Assembly: GCA_019321725.1 (NCBI GenBank)
Contig: CM033122.1
Coordinates: 16,828,274-16,892,273, forward strand
Direction: 5' to 3'
Length of the DNA stretch: 64,000 nucleotides
Source: Paulownia fortunei
Taxonomy: Eukaryota; Streptophyta; Magnoliopsida; Lamiales; Paulowniaceae
Position 1 is the first letter of the stretch, and each line of letters opens with the position of its first letter. Positions 11,864 through 22,856 of this stretch are shown piece after piece. The translations under genes and the position numbers were made by a program. Below the pieces are notes generated by a model that did no database searches, was not told the DNA's origin, and saw nothing but the letters and a program-made list of their open reading frames with translations.

Positions 11864-13733
11864 TGTTTGTAAATATTTTACAAACCGCAAGTGCACAACA
11901 TCAAGTTTTAATATAATGGTGAGTTGAGTATTGTAGCCACAATGATTGTAATACAAAATACATCAAGTACCGTAGTCCAAATAGTCCTGATTTTATCTAA
12001 AAAATCAAGTGATGATTGGTAAATAAAGTAAAATAAGATAAAAAAAATATAAAGACAAAAGTGGAGTTCTTAGAAGCAATATAATAAATATCTTATGAGC
12101 AAAATATTTTAGAGGAATGACTCACCTAATTTTTACCTATGTTCTTCTTTCCAAACTATATCATTTCAAGTCAACAACACATGTAAATTAAGAATTCCTA
12201 AGCTCATCAATTTCTTCTCGTGAGTACCAAATTGACTATGAGTTCCAATATGAATTTCGATATCTCTATAAAAATTCAAGAATAAAATTTTACAAAAGTT
12301 TAATGAATTTTTCTTCAAAACTTAAAAGGTTTCATTTTCTCAACTCTACAATTCCTAGGTTGTGTTATCCCTATGATCATGTATAATCTTTCCTATTTTA
12401 AGTATCGAATCTCATACATCAAACAATCTCAATTAGTGGCCAAATAATCAAGATGAAATACTAAATAAGATAACACAAATAAGATGAATAACTTGAACTA
12501 ATATTATTTGGAATTAAAAACATAGGATCAAATAATGTTACATTATCCTCTAAAAAGAAAAGTTTAGTTCATAATGGATGAATACAAGTTCAAAAAATAC
12601 ATAAGAAAGAGCATGTAAATTGTTCACTAATTTGTAAAGTAGGAGGAATGGTTGAAGCTCTTGTTGTCTCCAAGAATGACCCTTGTCTCCAAGCCTCTCC
12701 TATTTTGGTTCCAAAAAAATGAATGACTTTTGTGTCCAAGAACCAATGCAAATCTTCTTCTTTTAACTCATCTCAATGATTCATTCTCCAAAAAAATCCT
12801 GAAATTCCTTATCTTTTCATGATTTTCCCCCCATTTTCTCTCCATCAATTTAGTGTATCCCACTAGAGTATCATATGGGTAATGATGTATAGGTGTATCT
12901 AACATGTATATCTCATAAAAATGCCAAAATTTGTAATCTATTGCCACTTGTCACAAAAAAATGCATCAACATTTTTTGTTTGTTAGCAAGGAAGCCTCAG
13001 ATGGCACCTAAGTACTCTGTTTTAGCACTTAGGAGTCGTGTATTCTATCCTGCCAGTCTCAGATGGCACCTAGGCACTCTGTTTTCATGCCTAGGCACCA
13101 TGTATTATGTTGTGGCAGCCTTAGATAACGCTTAGATGCTCTGTTTTAGTGCCTAGGCGCCGTTGTTGTTGTATGTTCCTCTTTCACTTCAGTACTTTAA
13201 CAATATTCAGCTCTTTACAACTAGTATTTGACCTTTTTTTAGGATGGATTGGCTTTTGATATCTTCTGTTTAATTATATATATTCTTAGCTTTCCATAGA
13301 CACTTGAATTAACTAAATATGACATTTGTGGAGGGAGTTATGTTTGAAATACCAAGATATCTTATACCAGAAAATTTCAGCCCAGTATTGATTTTTGAAT
13401 TCAAATTTCTTATTGAGATCGACATAATTAGATTTTGTGATAAACATATAAGTTATAGATCTATCTCTTACCTTTCCAATGATTAAATAATAAATTCAAA
13501 ATGATATTTGACCAAAGAGTTATGATTGAAATACTAAAACTGCCATCAATCACACTACAATTCATATTTTTCAATATTTCAACCAAGATTTTGGTTTTAT
13601 TCCATTTTCTTCTCCTTTTGTTATTACCTATAAGATTTCAAGTTAAATGTATAAAAAGTAAAAAAAGGACTTGAAAATAAACCAAATGTTAATAAAAAGA
13701 TATATAAATTATTGGTATAAAACCAACTTATTA
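11864..13733 (-). repeat. Element A 5' LTR (1870 bp)
   Basis: Partner of 3864-5724. The minus-strand start has decayed from TGATAAG to TAATAAG, while the other end keeps TG (CA on the minus strand) beside the PBS. The copy-number change in the internal minisatellite (about 12990-13170) accounts for part of the 9-bp length difference. Confidence 0.95.
12990..13170. repeat. Minisatellite in element A 5' LTR
   Basis: About three units of the same 60-68-bp motif as 5003-5150, one more than in the partner LTR. The units have diverged from one another. Confidence 0.8.
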
Positions 13734-13738
13734 TGAGA

Positions 13739-14290
13739 ATAGCAAGATACCCATGCACAGGCTGGGAAACATGCCAAATGCATGCGACTATGTGGCAGAT
13801 GATTACCTGACAGTTTGTGCGCAGATTAGATGGAGCTTTATGATGATTTTGGTGGGCATGTGCAAGATATGCGTGGATAGGTAGCTTAAATTGCACGATA
13901 CATCGTAGGTCATCATTGGCTAGAAGAAATTACCACCTGATGGCATATGATTGGCTTACGTTCCTATGTCGTGGGATGTCCAATACACTATTTTTTATTA
14001 CCTATATTTGTTTGGCTAAAGACTTGCACATTTTTACATAATGTGTGTAGGCCTTGGCAAGTCCTTGTATGTCCATTGAGGAAATATGCAGGGTTAAGTT
14101 TTTCCATGAGTATGTTGTTGTTTCATTGTGTTGGTGTGTATATGTTGGATTGAAAACATATACACTCGGGACTAAAAATCAAACTCGAATGTGAGTGAAT
14201 GTGAAAGGCTAACTGATTAGTGATGAATTAGGCCACACGGTAGGTGAAAAATCAAGCAAAAAATTCCTAGATTTTGGGATCCGTGTGACA
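13739..14290 (+). repeat. Element D 5' LTR, portion right of element A
   Basis: It ends in GTGTGACA at 14290, followed after two bases by a tRNA-iMet-type primer binding site. It continues the GC-richer sequence left of 3864, from which A separates it. The LTR start is uncertain, and there is no second copy in the window to compare. Confidence 0.65.
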
Positions 14291-14292
14291 AG

Positions 14293-14304
14293 TGGTATGA
14301 AAGC
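14293..14304 (+). other. Element D primer binding site (tRNA-iMet type)
   Basis: TGGTATGAAAGC differs by two bases from the consensus TGGTATCAGAGC and stands two bases after the LTR end CA, the normal spacing. Confidence 0.75.
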
Positions 14305-14473
14305 CCGATTAAAGTTTTAATTGGTTATTTTGGTGCATGATTGACCAAAATCTACTGCAAGATCATGTCCTTGCACTCGAGGCGAGAATGCAGAGGGATA
14401 AGGGCTTACTTAGATAGCCATCGGAGTCTCCAACAATGGTTATTTTCCAGCAAATTTAAGACTGCATGTTTGA

Positions 14474-14582
14474 ATGGGGGAGTTGCTTGATTTCTTGGAG
14501 GGAAAGATTGTTTCAGTTGCTGAAGACATGATAGTACTCACTGATCCAATCGACTTGAAGATCGACATTGTGAACATAGAAT
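14474..14582 (+). pseudogene. Element D gag, N-terminal fragment
   Basis: A plus-strand frame starting MGELLDFLEGKIVS runs into the insertion point of element B. The continuation (VLKRAV, then SPKDRPSLSKVKV) resumes at about 22018 after B's right-hand target duplication, out of frame by a base or two. This is the leader of a chromovirus gag polyprotein and is not functional. Confidence 0.65.
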
Positions 14583-14587
14583 ACATG

Positions 14588-15344
14588 TGTAATACAAATT
14601 TTATTATCTGCAAAAAATTACAAATAAGAAAAATAGTTCAAATAAAGTTTTATTGAATTTGATGAAAATATATAGATACAATCACCATTGATCCTCTGAT
14701 TCTTCTCTTAAAAAATGTTGACTTTGTGGATTCGGTAACTTCTTGATGGAACCGACTCTCCGATCTCCTCTAAGGCTGATTTGATTTCTAATAATATTAA
14801 TTTGAGGATTTAGCACCTTAATCTCAAATTAAATATTAGGATTTGATAAGCTTCATGACAAATGTCTTGATTTTTACCTTGAACACCGTGGATCTCTTTG
14901 AATTTGATGGACTTAGTTTGAGATAACTTCCTCCAACATCTTTCTTGCTTGGACTTCTTCTTCTTCTAAATTAGTGTTTAACTTCTTGAAGATAACCCTT
15001 ATTTATACTTGTAGGATGAGGGCTCTTGCTATTTTTTCTTGATGACATGGAAATATTTGATTGGTTCTTCACGATTTGATGGACATTTATTATCTTAATC
15101 ACAAGATGTGATTTGAATTATCAAAATATTGATATTCTCTTTCATAATTCTCAAGATACGATCTTTATTGCCAAAATATCATAATTTGACATATGGTAAT
15201 ATTTAATTTCTTCATTAGTAAATATCAAATTTAATCTTGGAATTTAATGATAATTCCAAAAATAAATAAAAATATAAAATTAAAAAATTAAAAAATATTA
15301 CACATGTCAATGCATAATTGGCTGCAAATTTTGTCATGTCTACA
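14588..15344 (-). repeat. Element B LTR 1 (3' end of the unit, 757 bp)
   Basis: Plus-strand ends are TGTAATAC and TCTACA (TG...CA). A minus-strand TATAAAT box lies near 15001-15010 (AGTATAAATAAGGG). It aligns along its full length with 17470-18216 and 21265-22012. Confidence 0.92.
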
Positions 15345-15424
15345 AATGCCCCATCGAAACTTGTTCACGTATGTTAAAAGTGAATAAATTTCTAAATCTT
15401 TAATTGAGAGGATCAAGTAATTAC

Positions 15425-16012
15425 AATTTACTTGAAACATAGAGATAATTTAAACTCATATCAAGGAGCTTTTCGATTGAATTGGTTTGGATTTGTAGAC
15501 AGTTTATCCTCATATTAAGAAGTACTTCAATTGAGTTGTTTTGAATTTATAGATAGTTTATCCCCATATCAAAGAGTTCTTCAATTAAGTTGATTTGAAT
15601 TTGTAGATAATTTATCATCATATCAAGCAGTCCTTGACTTGAATTTATTTGAAATTTGTAGATAGTTTACACTTATATTGAGGAGTCTTGACTTTAAATT
15701 TGTTAGATAGTTTATACTCATATCAGAGAGTCTTGAATTTGAATTTGTTAGATAGTTTATACACGTATCAAGGAGTATTTATTTTGAATTTGATTTTGCA
15801 GATAGTTTATACTCATATCAAGGAGTTTTGAATTTGAATTTAGATTTGTAGATAATTTACTCGTATCAAGGAGTTTTTGTTTGATTTAATTTATAGACCT
15901 TTTATGCTCGTATCAAAGAACTTCACTGACAGTTTATGCTCTTATCAAAAAGCATTTGATCATGATTTAATATGATAATTGTAGATAGTTTATGCTTGTA
16001 TGTAGAAGCATT
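15425..16012. repeat. Tandem array in element B internal region A (about 12 units)
   Basis: Units of about 45-60 bp each carry a GATAGTTTATACTCGTAT-like core followed by CAAGGAGT and a TTGAATTTG-rich spacer. By eye I count about 12 cores. It lies between gag and LTR 1, next to the purine tract. No open frame crosses it. Confidence 0.88.
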
Positions 16013-16266
16013 GAAAAGTTAAAATTTACAATTGTTGTATATGATACCACATCTTCTTCATTTTCATCATCATTGACATCACTTGGGCAATGTTTGTCAA
16101 AATTCATTCTTATCTCAATGGTACGTGCATGAGTCGCTAATTCTCCAAAAGTTTTTGATATGATTCCTTGAAGTATGTATCAGAGACCCCAATACATTCT
16201 TTGGACGCATATCTCAATTGCAGAAATTTCTGACAAAGTATCTTTATAATTTAAAGATAAGTTTAT

Positions 16267-16797
16267 CTAATTATTGATATATTCAAGTATAGGCTCATCT
16301 CCCTTTTGTTTTAAGTTAGCAAGTTCAACCATACTAACAGTACGACGAACACTATAAAAGTAATTAAGAAACTCTTGTTCCAAAAGCTCCCATCTATCAA
16401 TTGAATTTGCCTCCATATCGGTGTACCAATCAAATGCATTTTCCATTAATGAGCGAAAAAATTGCTTAACCAGGTAATCTCCATATATTCCAACATTGTT
16501 GCACGTCTTAATAAAATGAGTCACATGTTGCTTTGGGTTGCCTTTGCCATCAAATTGCTGAAATTTCGGGGGTTGATAGCCAACTAACATCTTCAAGTTG
16601 CTAATTCTATGAGTGTATTGCTTGTCATAAGTCAAAGATGATCTGTAGCTTCCATCGAACTTGTCTTTAATAGTTTCTATAATAATCTCATTCAGTTGGT
16701 CAATAGGAAGATGAAACTTGTAGCTTTTTAATTGAAAACTTCTTTCTTTCACTAGATTGTTGCTTTGTGGATATCTCAATTTCGTCCTAAGATTCAA
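16267..16797 (-). CDS. Element B gag fragment, 176 aa open frame
   Basis: A Ty3/gypsy gag (retrotransposon gag family). Recognisable phrases are YQPPKFQQFDGKGNPKQHV (about residues 74-92), FIKTCNNVGIYGD, KQFFRSLMENAFDWYTDMEA and ELLEQEFLNYFYSVRRTVSM, then LANLKQKGDEPILEYINN at the end. The frame stops where relatives continue with WRSLS-like sequence, so the end is probably truncated. No protease or pol follows on the minus strand; instead comes a tandem array and then the LTR. It is one of the longest uninterrupted frames in the window, which suggests later decay than in elements A and D. Any movement would have needed pol from a relative. Confidence 0.85.
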   Translation of the reverse strand: MNLRTKLRYPQSNNLVKERSFQLKSYKFHLPIDQLNEIIIETIKDKFDGSYRSSLTYDKQYTHRISNLKMLVGYQPPKFQQFDGKGNPKQHVTHFIKTCNNVGIYGDYLVKQFFRSLMENAFDWYTDMEANSIDRWELLEQEFLNYFYSVRRTVSMVELANLKQKGDEPILEYINN

Positions 16798-17092
16798 GTT
16801 GTTTTTCCATTATGTGACTAGCATAAGTATTATCCACTTTATTCATCAACTTTATGATTTGAGAGTTTTGCTTTTAAATATGCTTCGTGAGTCCTCAACA
16901 ACCTTCGCTAAAGTTGCAATTTACTCTTCCAGCGAAGTAGTTTGAATCACCATGACTGTTGCGACTTTAGAATATGAGCTTATACTATATTCGAGCATCG
17001 TAGTTAGATTCAACAACTCTTTACATGGAGCTTTTATTTTTTATTTTGCCCCCAATTTGACTGATAATGTTAAATCATTATATTCCCTTACC

Positions 17093-17345
17093 CCATCATG
17101 CTTGTGTTTTGGAGTGGTGACTTAATAGCTCGCAACATGCCATCTTGTCTTGGCCCATCATGCTTGTGTTTTGGAGTGGTGACTTCATGGCTTGGCAACA
17201 CACCATCTTGTCTTGCCCCCTCATGCTTGTGATTTGGAATGGCAACTTCAATTCATAGCTCGACATTGCACTATCTTATATTGCCCCCTTACGCTTGTGG
17301 TTTAGAGTGGTGAATTCATGACTCGACAAAATACAATCTTGTCTC
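17093..17345. repeat. Minisatellite in element B internal region A (4 units)
   Basis: Four units of about 62-65 bp built on CATGCTTGTGTTTTGGAGTG and ACACCATCTTGTCTTG. It lies between gag and the PBS side of the region. Confidence 0.85.
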
Positions 17346-17445
17346 GACATAGAAAATTTAATATTTGTGAAGTTGAAGTGATTGTCTTTCATTAATATTT
17401 GAATTTTGAGCTTGACTTGAAAAGAAGAGATAAGAGATATAAATT

Positions 17446-17463
17446 GTCCAATCGGGTGTGCCA
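17446..17463 (-). other. Element B internal region A primer binding site
   Basis: The minus strand reads TGGCACACCCGATTGGAC just inside LTR 2. It starts with TGG as PBSs do and aligns with the site at 21241-21258. I do not assign the tRNA. Confidence 0.65.
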
Positions 17464-17469
17464 AAAATT

Positions 17470-18216
17470 TATAACTTAAATTTTGTTGTTTGCAAAAATA
17501 ACAAACAAGAAAAATAGTATAAATAAAGTTTTATTGAATTTGATAAAAATATGTGGATACAATCTCCATTGATCCTCTGATTATGCTCTTTAAGAATGTT
17601 GACTTCGTGGATTTGGTAACTTCTTGATAGAATCGATCTTCCAATATCCTCTAAATTTAATTTGTCATTTGATAACGTTAATTCGAAGATTTAGCATCTT
17701 AATCTCAAATTAAACATCAAAATTTTGGTGGCCGCCGCGATGAACATCTTCACCTTGAACACCGTAGATCTCTTTGAATTTGATGGATTTAGGTTGAGAG
17801 AATTTTCTTCAACTCCTTTCTTGTTCAGACTTCTTCTTCTCAACTTGTGTTTTAACTTATTCAAAATGACCTCTATTTATACTTGTAGGATGAGGGCTCT
17901 TACCATTTTTACTTGATGACATGGGAGGTTTTGATTGATTTTTCATGATTTGATGAATATTTATTACCTTAATCACACGATATGATTTGAATTATTAAAA
18001 TATTATATTCAATTTCATAATTTGTAAGATATGATTTTTATTATCAAAATATCATAATTTAATATATGGTAATATTTATTTTTTTATCAATAAAATATCT
18101 TATTTAATCTTGAAATTCAATGATAATTCTAAAAATAAATAAAAATATAAAATTGATAAATTAAAATATATTATGCATGCCAATGCATAATTGACTGCAA
18201 ATTTTTCATGTCTATA
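17470..18216 (-). repeat. Element B LTR 2 (central, 747 bp)
   Basis: Full-length relative of LTRs 1 and 3. The minus-strand TATA box (TATAAATAG) is at about 17870-17885. Its ends have decayed (TATAAC, TCTATA). On one side it carries a PBS, on the other a purine tract, as an LTR shared by two tandem elements would. Confidence 0.9.
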
Positions 18217-18339
18217 AATGCTCCCTCGAAACTTGTTCACATGCATTTGTTTTGACAGATGCAAAAAGTGAATGAGTCTCGAACTCTTTCATCAAGAAGA
18301 TCAAATCACAACAATTTACTTGAACTTATTTAAAACATA

Positions 18340-19335
18340 AAGATAGTTTAAACTCATATCAAAAAGTTCTTCCATTCAATTGATTTGGACTTGTAGACAA
18401 TTTATTCTCATATTAAGGAGTTCTTCAATTGAGTTGATTTAAATTTATAAATATTCTCATATCAAAGAGTTCTTGACTTGATTTGACTTTGTAAATAATT
18501 TATTCCCATATCAAGGAGTTTTTGACTTGAATTTGTTTGAAATTTATAGATAGTTTATACTCGTATCAAGAAGTTTTGACTTGAATTGATTTGAAATTTG
18601 TAGATAGTTTATCCTCATATCAAGGATTCTTGAATTTGAATTTGTTTACAACTTATAGATAATTTATACTCGTATCAAGGAGTCTTGAATTTGAACTTGT
18701 TAGATAGTTTATACTTGTATTAATGAGTTTTTATTTGAATTTAAATTTGCAGAGAGTTTATACTCGTATCAAAGAGTTTTCATTTGAAATTAAAATGTGT
18801 TAGATAGTTTATACTCGTATCAAGGAGTCTTTATTTGAATTTAAATTTGCAGATAGTTTATACTCGTATCAAATAGTATTCATTTGTATTTGAATTTGCA
18901 GATATTTATACTTGTATGAAGGAATCTTTAATTTGAATTTGAAATTTGCTAGATAATTTATACTCGTATCAAGGAATCTTCAATTTGAATTTGAAATTTA
19001 TTGGATAGTTTATACTCATATCAAGGAGTTTTTATTTGAATTTGACGTTTAGACCTTTTATACTCTTATCAAGGAGTGCTTAATTTGATTTGATTTGCAG
19101 ACATTTTATGCTCATATCAAGGAACTTTACTGACAATTTATGTTCTTATCGATGAGCACTTGAAAGGATTTCAATCTGAAAATTTTGGGTAGTTTATGCT
19201 CGTATCTAGGAGCATAATGATAGTTTGAGAAAATCTCAATTTGAGAATTTTAGAATTTATGCTCGTATTTAGGAGCATTTGAGCGAGATTTGATTTGGAA
19301 ATTCTAGATAATTTATGCTTGTATCTAAGAGCATT
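18340..19335. repeat. Tandem array in element B internal region B (about 20 units)
   Basis: Same unit as 15425-16012, but with about 20 cores by eye. The first units (after TTACTTGAA) and the last (ending GCATTGAAAAGTT) match the first and last units of the smaller array, so the size change is internal to the array. Confidence 0.88.
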
Positions 19336-19394
19336 GAAAAGTTGAAGATGATTCTACTTCTTTTTCTTCACTTGCTGGGAATCAACTTTCAACA

Positions 19395-19527
19395 ATTCAG
19401 TTCCATGCTTTGCCCATTTGAATGGAATTTGAGTGAACACATAGGGCACTCTCTTCATTTGCCCTTTTAAGTAGAATTTTGAGTGAAGTATGGAATGACG
19501 TCTTCATTTGCCTCGTTTGAGTGAAAA
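19395..19527. repeat. Minisatellite in element B internal region B, left part
   Basis: Units of about 62 bp with GAATTTTGAGTGAAGTATGG and CTTCATTTGCCC motifs. It is cut by solo LTR C and resumes at 21119. It is a different repeat from 17093-17345, though in the matching position next to the PBS. Confidence 0.75.
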
Positions 19528-21118
19528 TGATGAGTTGATTTTATACTCATTAATTGAGTAATATTTGCTTAACTTTTTGACTAGTTTTTAAGTATTTATG
19601 TTAATTTTTATGTATTTAGTTTTAAATATTGTAGTTAATAGCAAAATGAGAAGAAAATGAAAAAAAAACATAAAACTTGGTTAAAATTTAGAATAATCTA
19701 TTTTTTGGTGCTATTGAGGGCAGTGTTCGTATTTCAATCATATATTTTTGCTCCAATATTATTTTAACTTTTTTCTAAAACCATTAGAAAGATAAGAGAT
19801 ATATCTATAACTTTTACGTTTATCATGAAATCTAATTCTTTCTATTTCAATAATAAAAATCAGGTTAAATAGTATGCACTTGACTGAAAATTTCTGGTAT
19901 GACATATCTTGATATTTTAGGAATAACGTCCTCCACAGATGTCATATTGAGCTGCTTTCTGAAGATATAGAAATCTAAGACATATTTCTACAATTCATAT
20001 AAAGATACTAAAAGCCAGTTTGGCCTTGAAAGTGATGAAAGAGGCTATAGGCGCTGTAGATACAGATTTTGGGTAACAAGTGCAGCGTCTAAGCACTGTA
20101 AGCACTGCCTTGGACAGAATGGGCGCTGCCGAGCGGACAACTAAAGGCAAAATTATCATTTTTCCCTCTTTAGGGTATATTCATCTAATTTTTAAGATCC
20201 TAAGAGCCTCCATTTGAGATATTTAGAGAGGGAGAAAAGAGAAAACAAGCTAAGAAAGAAGAAGGAAGAAGAGAAGAATAAGAAAGATTTCTTTCAAGAG
20301 TTGAAAATAAGACATCTACAAGGAAAAAAACTCATCCTACTTCCAAGTTTTATTTTATTTTTCTCTTTTTCTCATTAATTATGTTCATGGATATTTTTAA
20401 GTTATTATTTATTTTTATCATCATGAACTAATTTATTTTTCTAGGGTTGTGATGAAATCTAATTATGATATTTTGAATATTTGTATCAATTCAATTCTTG
20501 ATTTTATTTTCAAGTTGAGTTTTTTACATTGTTCTTAATACTTTCAATTAATTGGCCACTAATTGAATGATTTGATAATCATATTGACCTGAGAGGTAAT
20601 ATATGTGTCAAGTTCTATATGTAGAGAATCATAAATTGCATGTAAGATATGAATATACTTACATGGTTTGTGTAGTCTTGTTTGAAATCCATAAAATCTA
20701 ATAAATTGTTGATTGTTGTAATTCACATAAGAATATAGTGGGTTAGCAGTTGATGATATTTTCATTAGATCTTGGGAGAGGCTAGTGGATAATTTAGGGA
20801 TTCTCGACTATCACTTGGGAATAAATTGAAATTGATGATATAAATTACTCAATCCGGATTAATTATGGTGAAATCATAACCCTAAACTTTTAAGTTATTA
20901 ATTTTATCATTAGTTGATTTTGATTATTTGTTTAGTCTAGTTAAATTTAGTTTATAATCATAAACATAAACACTCACTTTCGTTTATTCAAATAAAATTA
21001 GAGTTAACCAAATTTTGGTACTTAATAATTCAACAATCCTCATGGGAATAATAATTTATTCATCACTTTATTACTTGTATACGATAACGTGCACTTGTGT
21101 TCATGAATTTTCGCAACA
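19528..21118 (+). mobile_element. Element C: solo LTR (1591 bp) of an Athila-like family
   Basis: It starts TGATGAGTTGATTTTATACT and ends TTTTCGCAACA, flanked by GAAAA (19523-19527) and GAAGA (21119-21123), one mismatch. Both ends resemble element A's LTR on the minus strand (TGATAAGTTGGTTTTATACC and a GTGCACTTGCGG end), so it belongs to a related but distinct family in opposite orientation. No internal domain or second LTR is present, as expected after LTR-LTR recombination. Confidence 0.82.
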
Positions 21119-21240
21119 GAAGACATAGAACGTCGTTTTTATTTGCCCCTTTAGATGGAATTTGAGTAAAGATATGGAACATCGCTTTCATTTGCCCCTT
21201 TATATGAAATTTTAGTGACGATATGGAACACTGCCACGTA
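21119..21240. repeat. Minisatellite in element B internal region B, right part
   Basis: Continuation of 19395-19527 after solo LTR C: two further units with GATATGGAACATCGCTTTCA and TTTGCCCCTTTA motifs, running up to the PBS. Confidence 0.75.
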
Positions 21241-21258
21241 GTCCCACTGGGCATGCCA
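21241..21258 (-). other. Element B internal region B primer binding site
   Basis: The minus strand reads TGGCATGCCCAGTGGGAC just inside LTR 3, matching the site next to LTR 2 with a few changes. The donor tRNA is not assigned. Confidence 0.65.
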
Positions 21259-21264
21259 TAAATT

Positions 21265-22012
21265 TTTAATGCAAATTTCGTTGTTTGCAAAAATTATAAA
21301 CAAAAAAATTATATAAATAAAATTTTATTAAATTTGATGAAAATATGTAGATACAATTTCCATTGATCCTCTAATTATTTTGTTCAAGAATGTTGACTTC
21401 GTGGATTTGGTAAATTCTTGATGGAATCGATCCTCCAATATCCTCCAAATTTGATTTGTCCTTCGATAACGTCAATTCGAAGATTTAGCACCTTAATTTC
21501 AAATTAAAGGCCAAAATTTTGGTGGCTGTCGCGATGAACGTCTTCACCTTGAATATAGTGAATTCATTGAATTTGATAGATTTGAGTTGAGAAAACTTCT
21601 TTCGACACCTTTCTTGTTTGAACTTCTTCTTATTCTCAACTTGTGCTTTAACTTCTTCGAAATGACATCTATTTATACTTGTAGGACAAATGCTATTGTT
21701 ATTTTTACTTGATGACATAGGAGGCTTTGATTGGTTCTTCGTAATTTGATGAACATTTACTGCCTTAATCACACGATGTGATTTGAATTACCAAAATATT
21801 GTATACGCTTTGATAATTTGCAAGATACAATATTCATTACCAAAATATCATAATTTGACACATGGTATTATTTAATTCCTTTTTCAATAAAATATTTTAT
21901 TTAATCTTAGAATTCAACGATAATTCCAAAATAAATAAAAATATAAAATTGATAAATTAAAATATATTACACATGTCAACGCATAATTAGCTGCAAATTT
22001 TTCATATCTACA
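21265..22012 (-). repeat. Element B LTR 3 (5' end of the unit, 748 bp)
   Basis: It ends at TCTACA directly before the ACATG duplication. The TATAAATAG box (minus strand) is at about 21665-21680. It contains a 95-aa minus-strand frame (21485-21772) with no recognisable domain; the other LTRs do not keep it, so I do not treat it as a gene. Confidence 0.92.
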
Positions 22013-22017
22013 ACATG

Positions 22018-22438
22018 TTCTGAAGAGAGCTGTTAGTGCTGGGTCTCCAAAAGATAGACCCTCTTTGTCTAAAGTGAAAGTTCTTAGGCCCAAAACCCTT
22101 TAGCAGTATACGTAGTGCCAAAGAGTTGAGGAATTTTTTATAGGATATGGAAACTCACTTCTAGGCTGCACATGTCCTAAACTCGAATAAGGACTCCAGC
22201 ACCAGCATGTATCTGATTATTGATTCAAAGTTATGGTGGTGTACATATCTTTCAAACAATGCAAGTGCAAACTATGAGGATTTTAATGTGGGAATCTTTG
22301 AAAAAGAATTTGAAAGACTAATTCATGCCTTGTAATCCATGTTGGATTGCAAGGGAGTCATTGCGCAAGTTGAGAATATAGGAACGGTGAAGGACTATGT
22401 GAAAGAATTTAGTTCGCTGATGCTTAACGTGAGAGAGA
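22018..22438 (+). pseudogene. Element D gag, middle fragment
   Basis: In shifting frames this encodes recognisable chromovirus gag: SPKDRPSLSKVKVLRPK, then a region matching the SMYL...WW core, then GTVKDYVKEFSSLMLNVREM. The last stretch is the conserved gag motif just before the TRIM insertion. Stops and frameshifts are frequent. Confidence 0.8.
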
Positions 22439-22627
22439 TGTGATGACCCATGCTACATGGACTAAAAATTGATAAAGTGAACACATTATAAGATTTGGCT
22501 AAAAAACCCAAGTGTATCTATTGGATATCTCTTTTGGAAAAATTTTCATATCCCAATTCTAGTTTGCACTCAGTGGGTTCAGAGATAATTCTCGCTTCCA
22601 ATAGGTTCGTAAGCTTAGGGCATGACA
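22439..22627 (+). repeat. TRIM 5' LTR
   Basis: TGTGATGACCC to GGGCATGACA. It aligns with 22857-23044 over its length with many point changes. Confidence 0.92.
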
Positions 22628-22629
22628 AA

Positions 22630-22641
22630 TGGTATTAGAAT
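22630..22641 (+). other. TRIM primer binding site
   Basis: TGGTATTAGAAT against consensus TGGTATCAGAGC; all three changes are C to T or G to A. Confidence 0.75.
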
Positions 22642-22856
22642 TGATTGCCAACCCAAATATGAGGAACTAAGTACTATGTGGGAAAAAGTGCTATGCATAT
22701 AGAATTCACATTTTGAACCCATGGGACAAAGTGCTACATATTTGGGAGCCACATCTTGAACTCATAGGAGCTTCCTCTAGAATCCCAACACCTAGCGATC
22801 GATCATGTAATGTGTCACACCAGGATAAGAATAACGCATTCTAAAAGAGGGGTGAT

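Larger units (their letters stand above)
3864..13733 (-). mobile_element. Element A: Athila-like Ty3/gypsy retrotransposon with both LTRs and an internally deleted integrase
   Basis: Two related LTRs (3864-5724 and 11864-13733) bracket minus-strand gag, protease, RT, RNase H and a remnant of integrase. The flanking 5-bp duplication is TGGGA (3859-3863) against TGAGA (13734-13738), one mismatch. PBS and polypurine tract are in place. The protein phrases (AIRDYFQPTMNQN in gag, MDDFSVFGSSF in RT, LLFNSRLKLF in integrase) fit the Athila clade. Stops and frameshifts are everywhere and the LTRs have clearly diverged, so the insertion is old. It sits in the LTR region of element D. Confidence 0.95.
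14588..22012 (-). mobile_element. Element B: gag-only (TR-GAG-like) LTR retroelement with three LTRs and two internal regions
   Basis: Three related LTRs lie in the same orientation at 14588-15344, 17470-18216 and 21265-22012, separated by two internal regions. A perfect 5-bp duplication ACATG (14583-14587 and 22013-22017) flanks the whole unit, so it entered as one block or grew in place after entry. Internal region A (15345-17469) has a gag frame; internal region B (18217-21264) has none. No pol is present. Both internal regions hold the same kind of tandem array beside the LTR and a minisatellite beside the PBS. It sits inside gag of element D and is interrupted by solo LTR C. Confidence 0.9.

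Noticed and set aside
15425..19335. Arrays with regular short cores, considered as CRISPR-like or satellite
   Set aside because: A plant nuclear context, diverged units and no unique spacers; they are internal repeats of an LTR element.
21485..21772. 95-codon frame in element B LTR 3
   Set aside because: It lies wholly inside an LTR and is not kept in the other two LTR copies.
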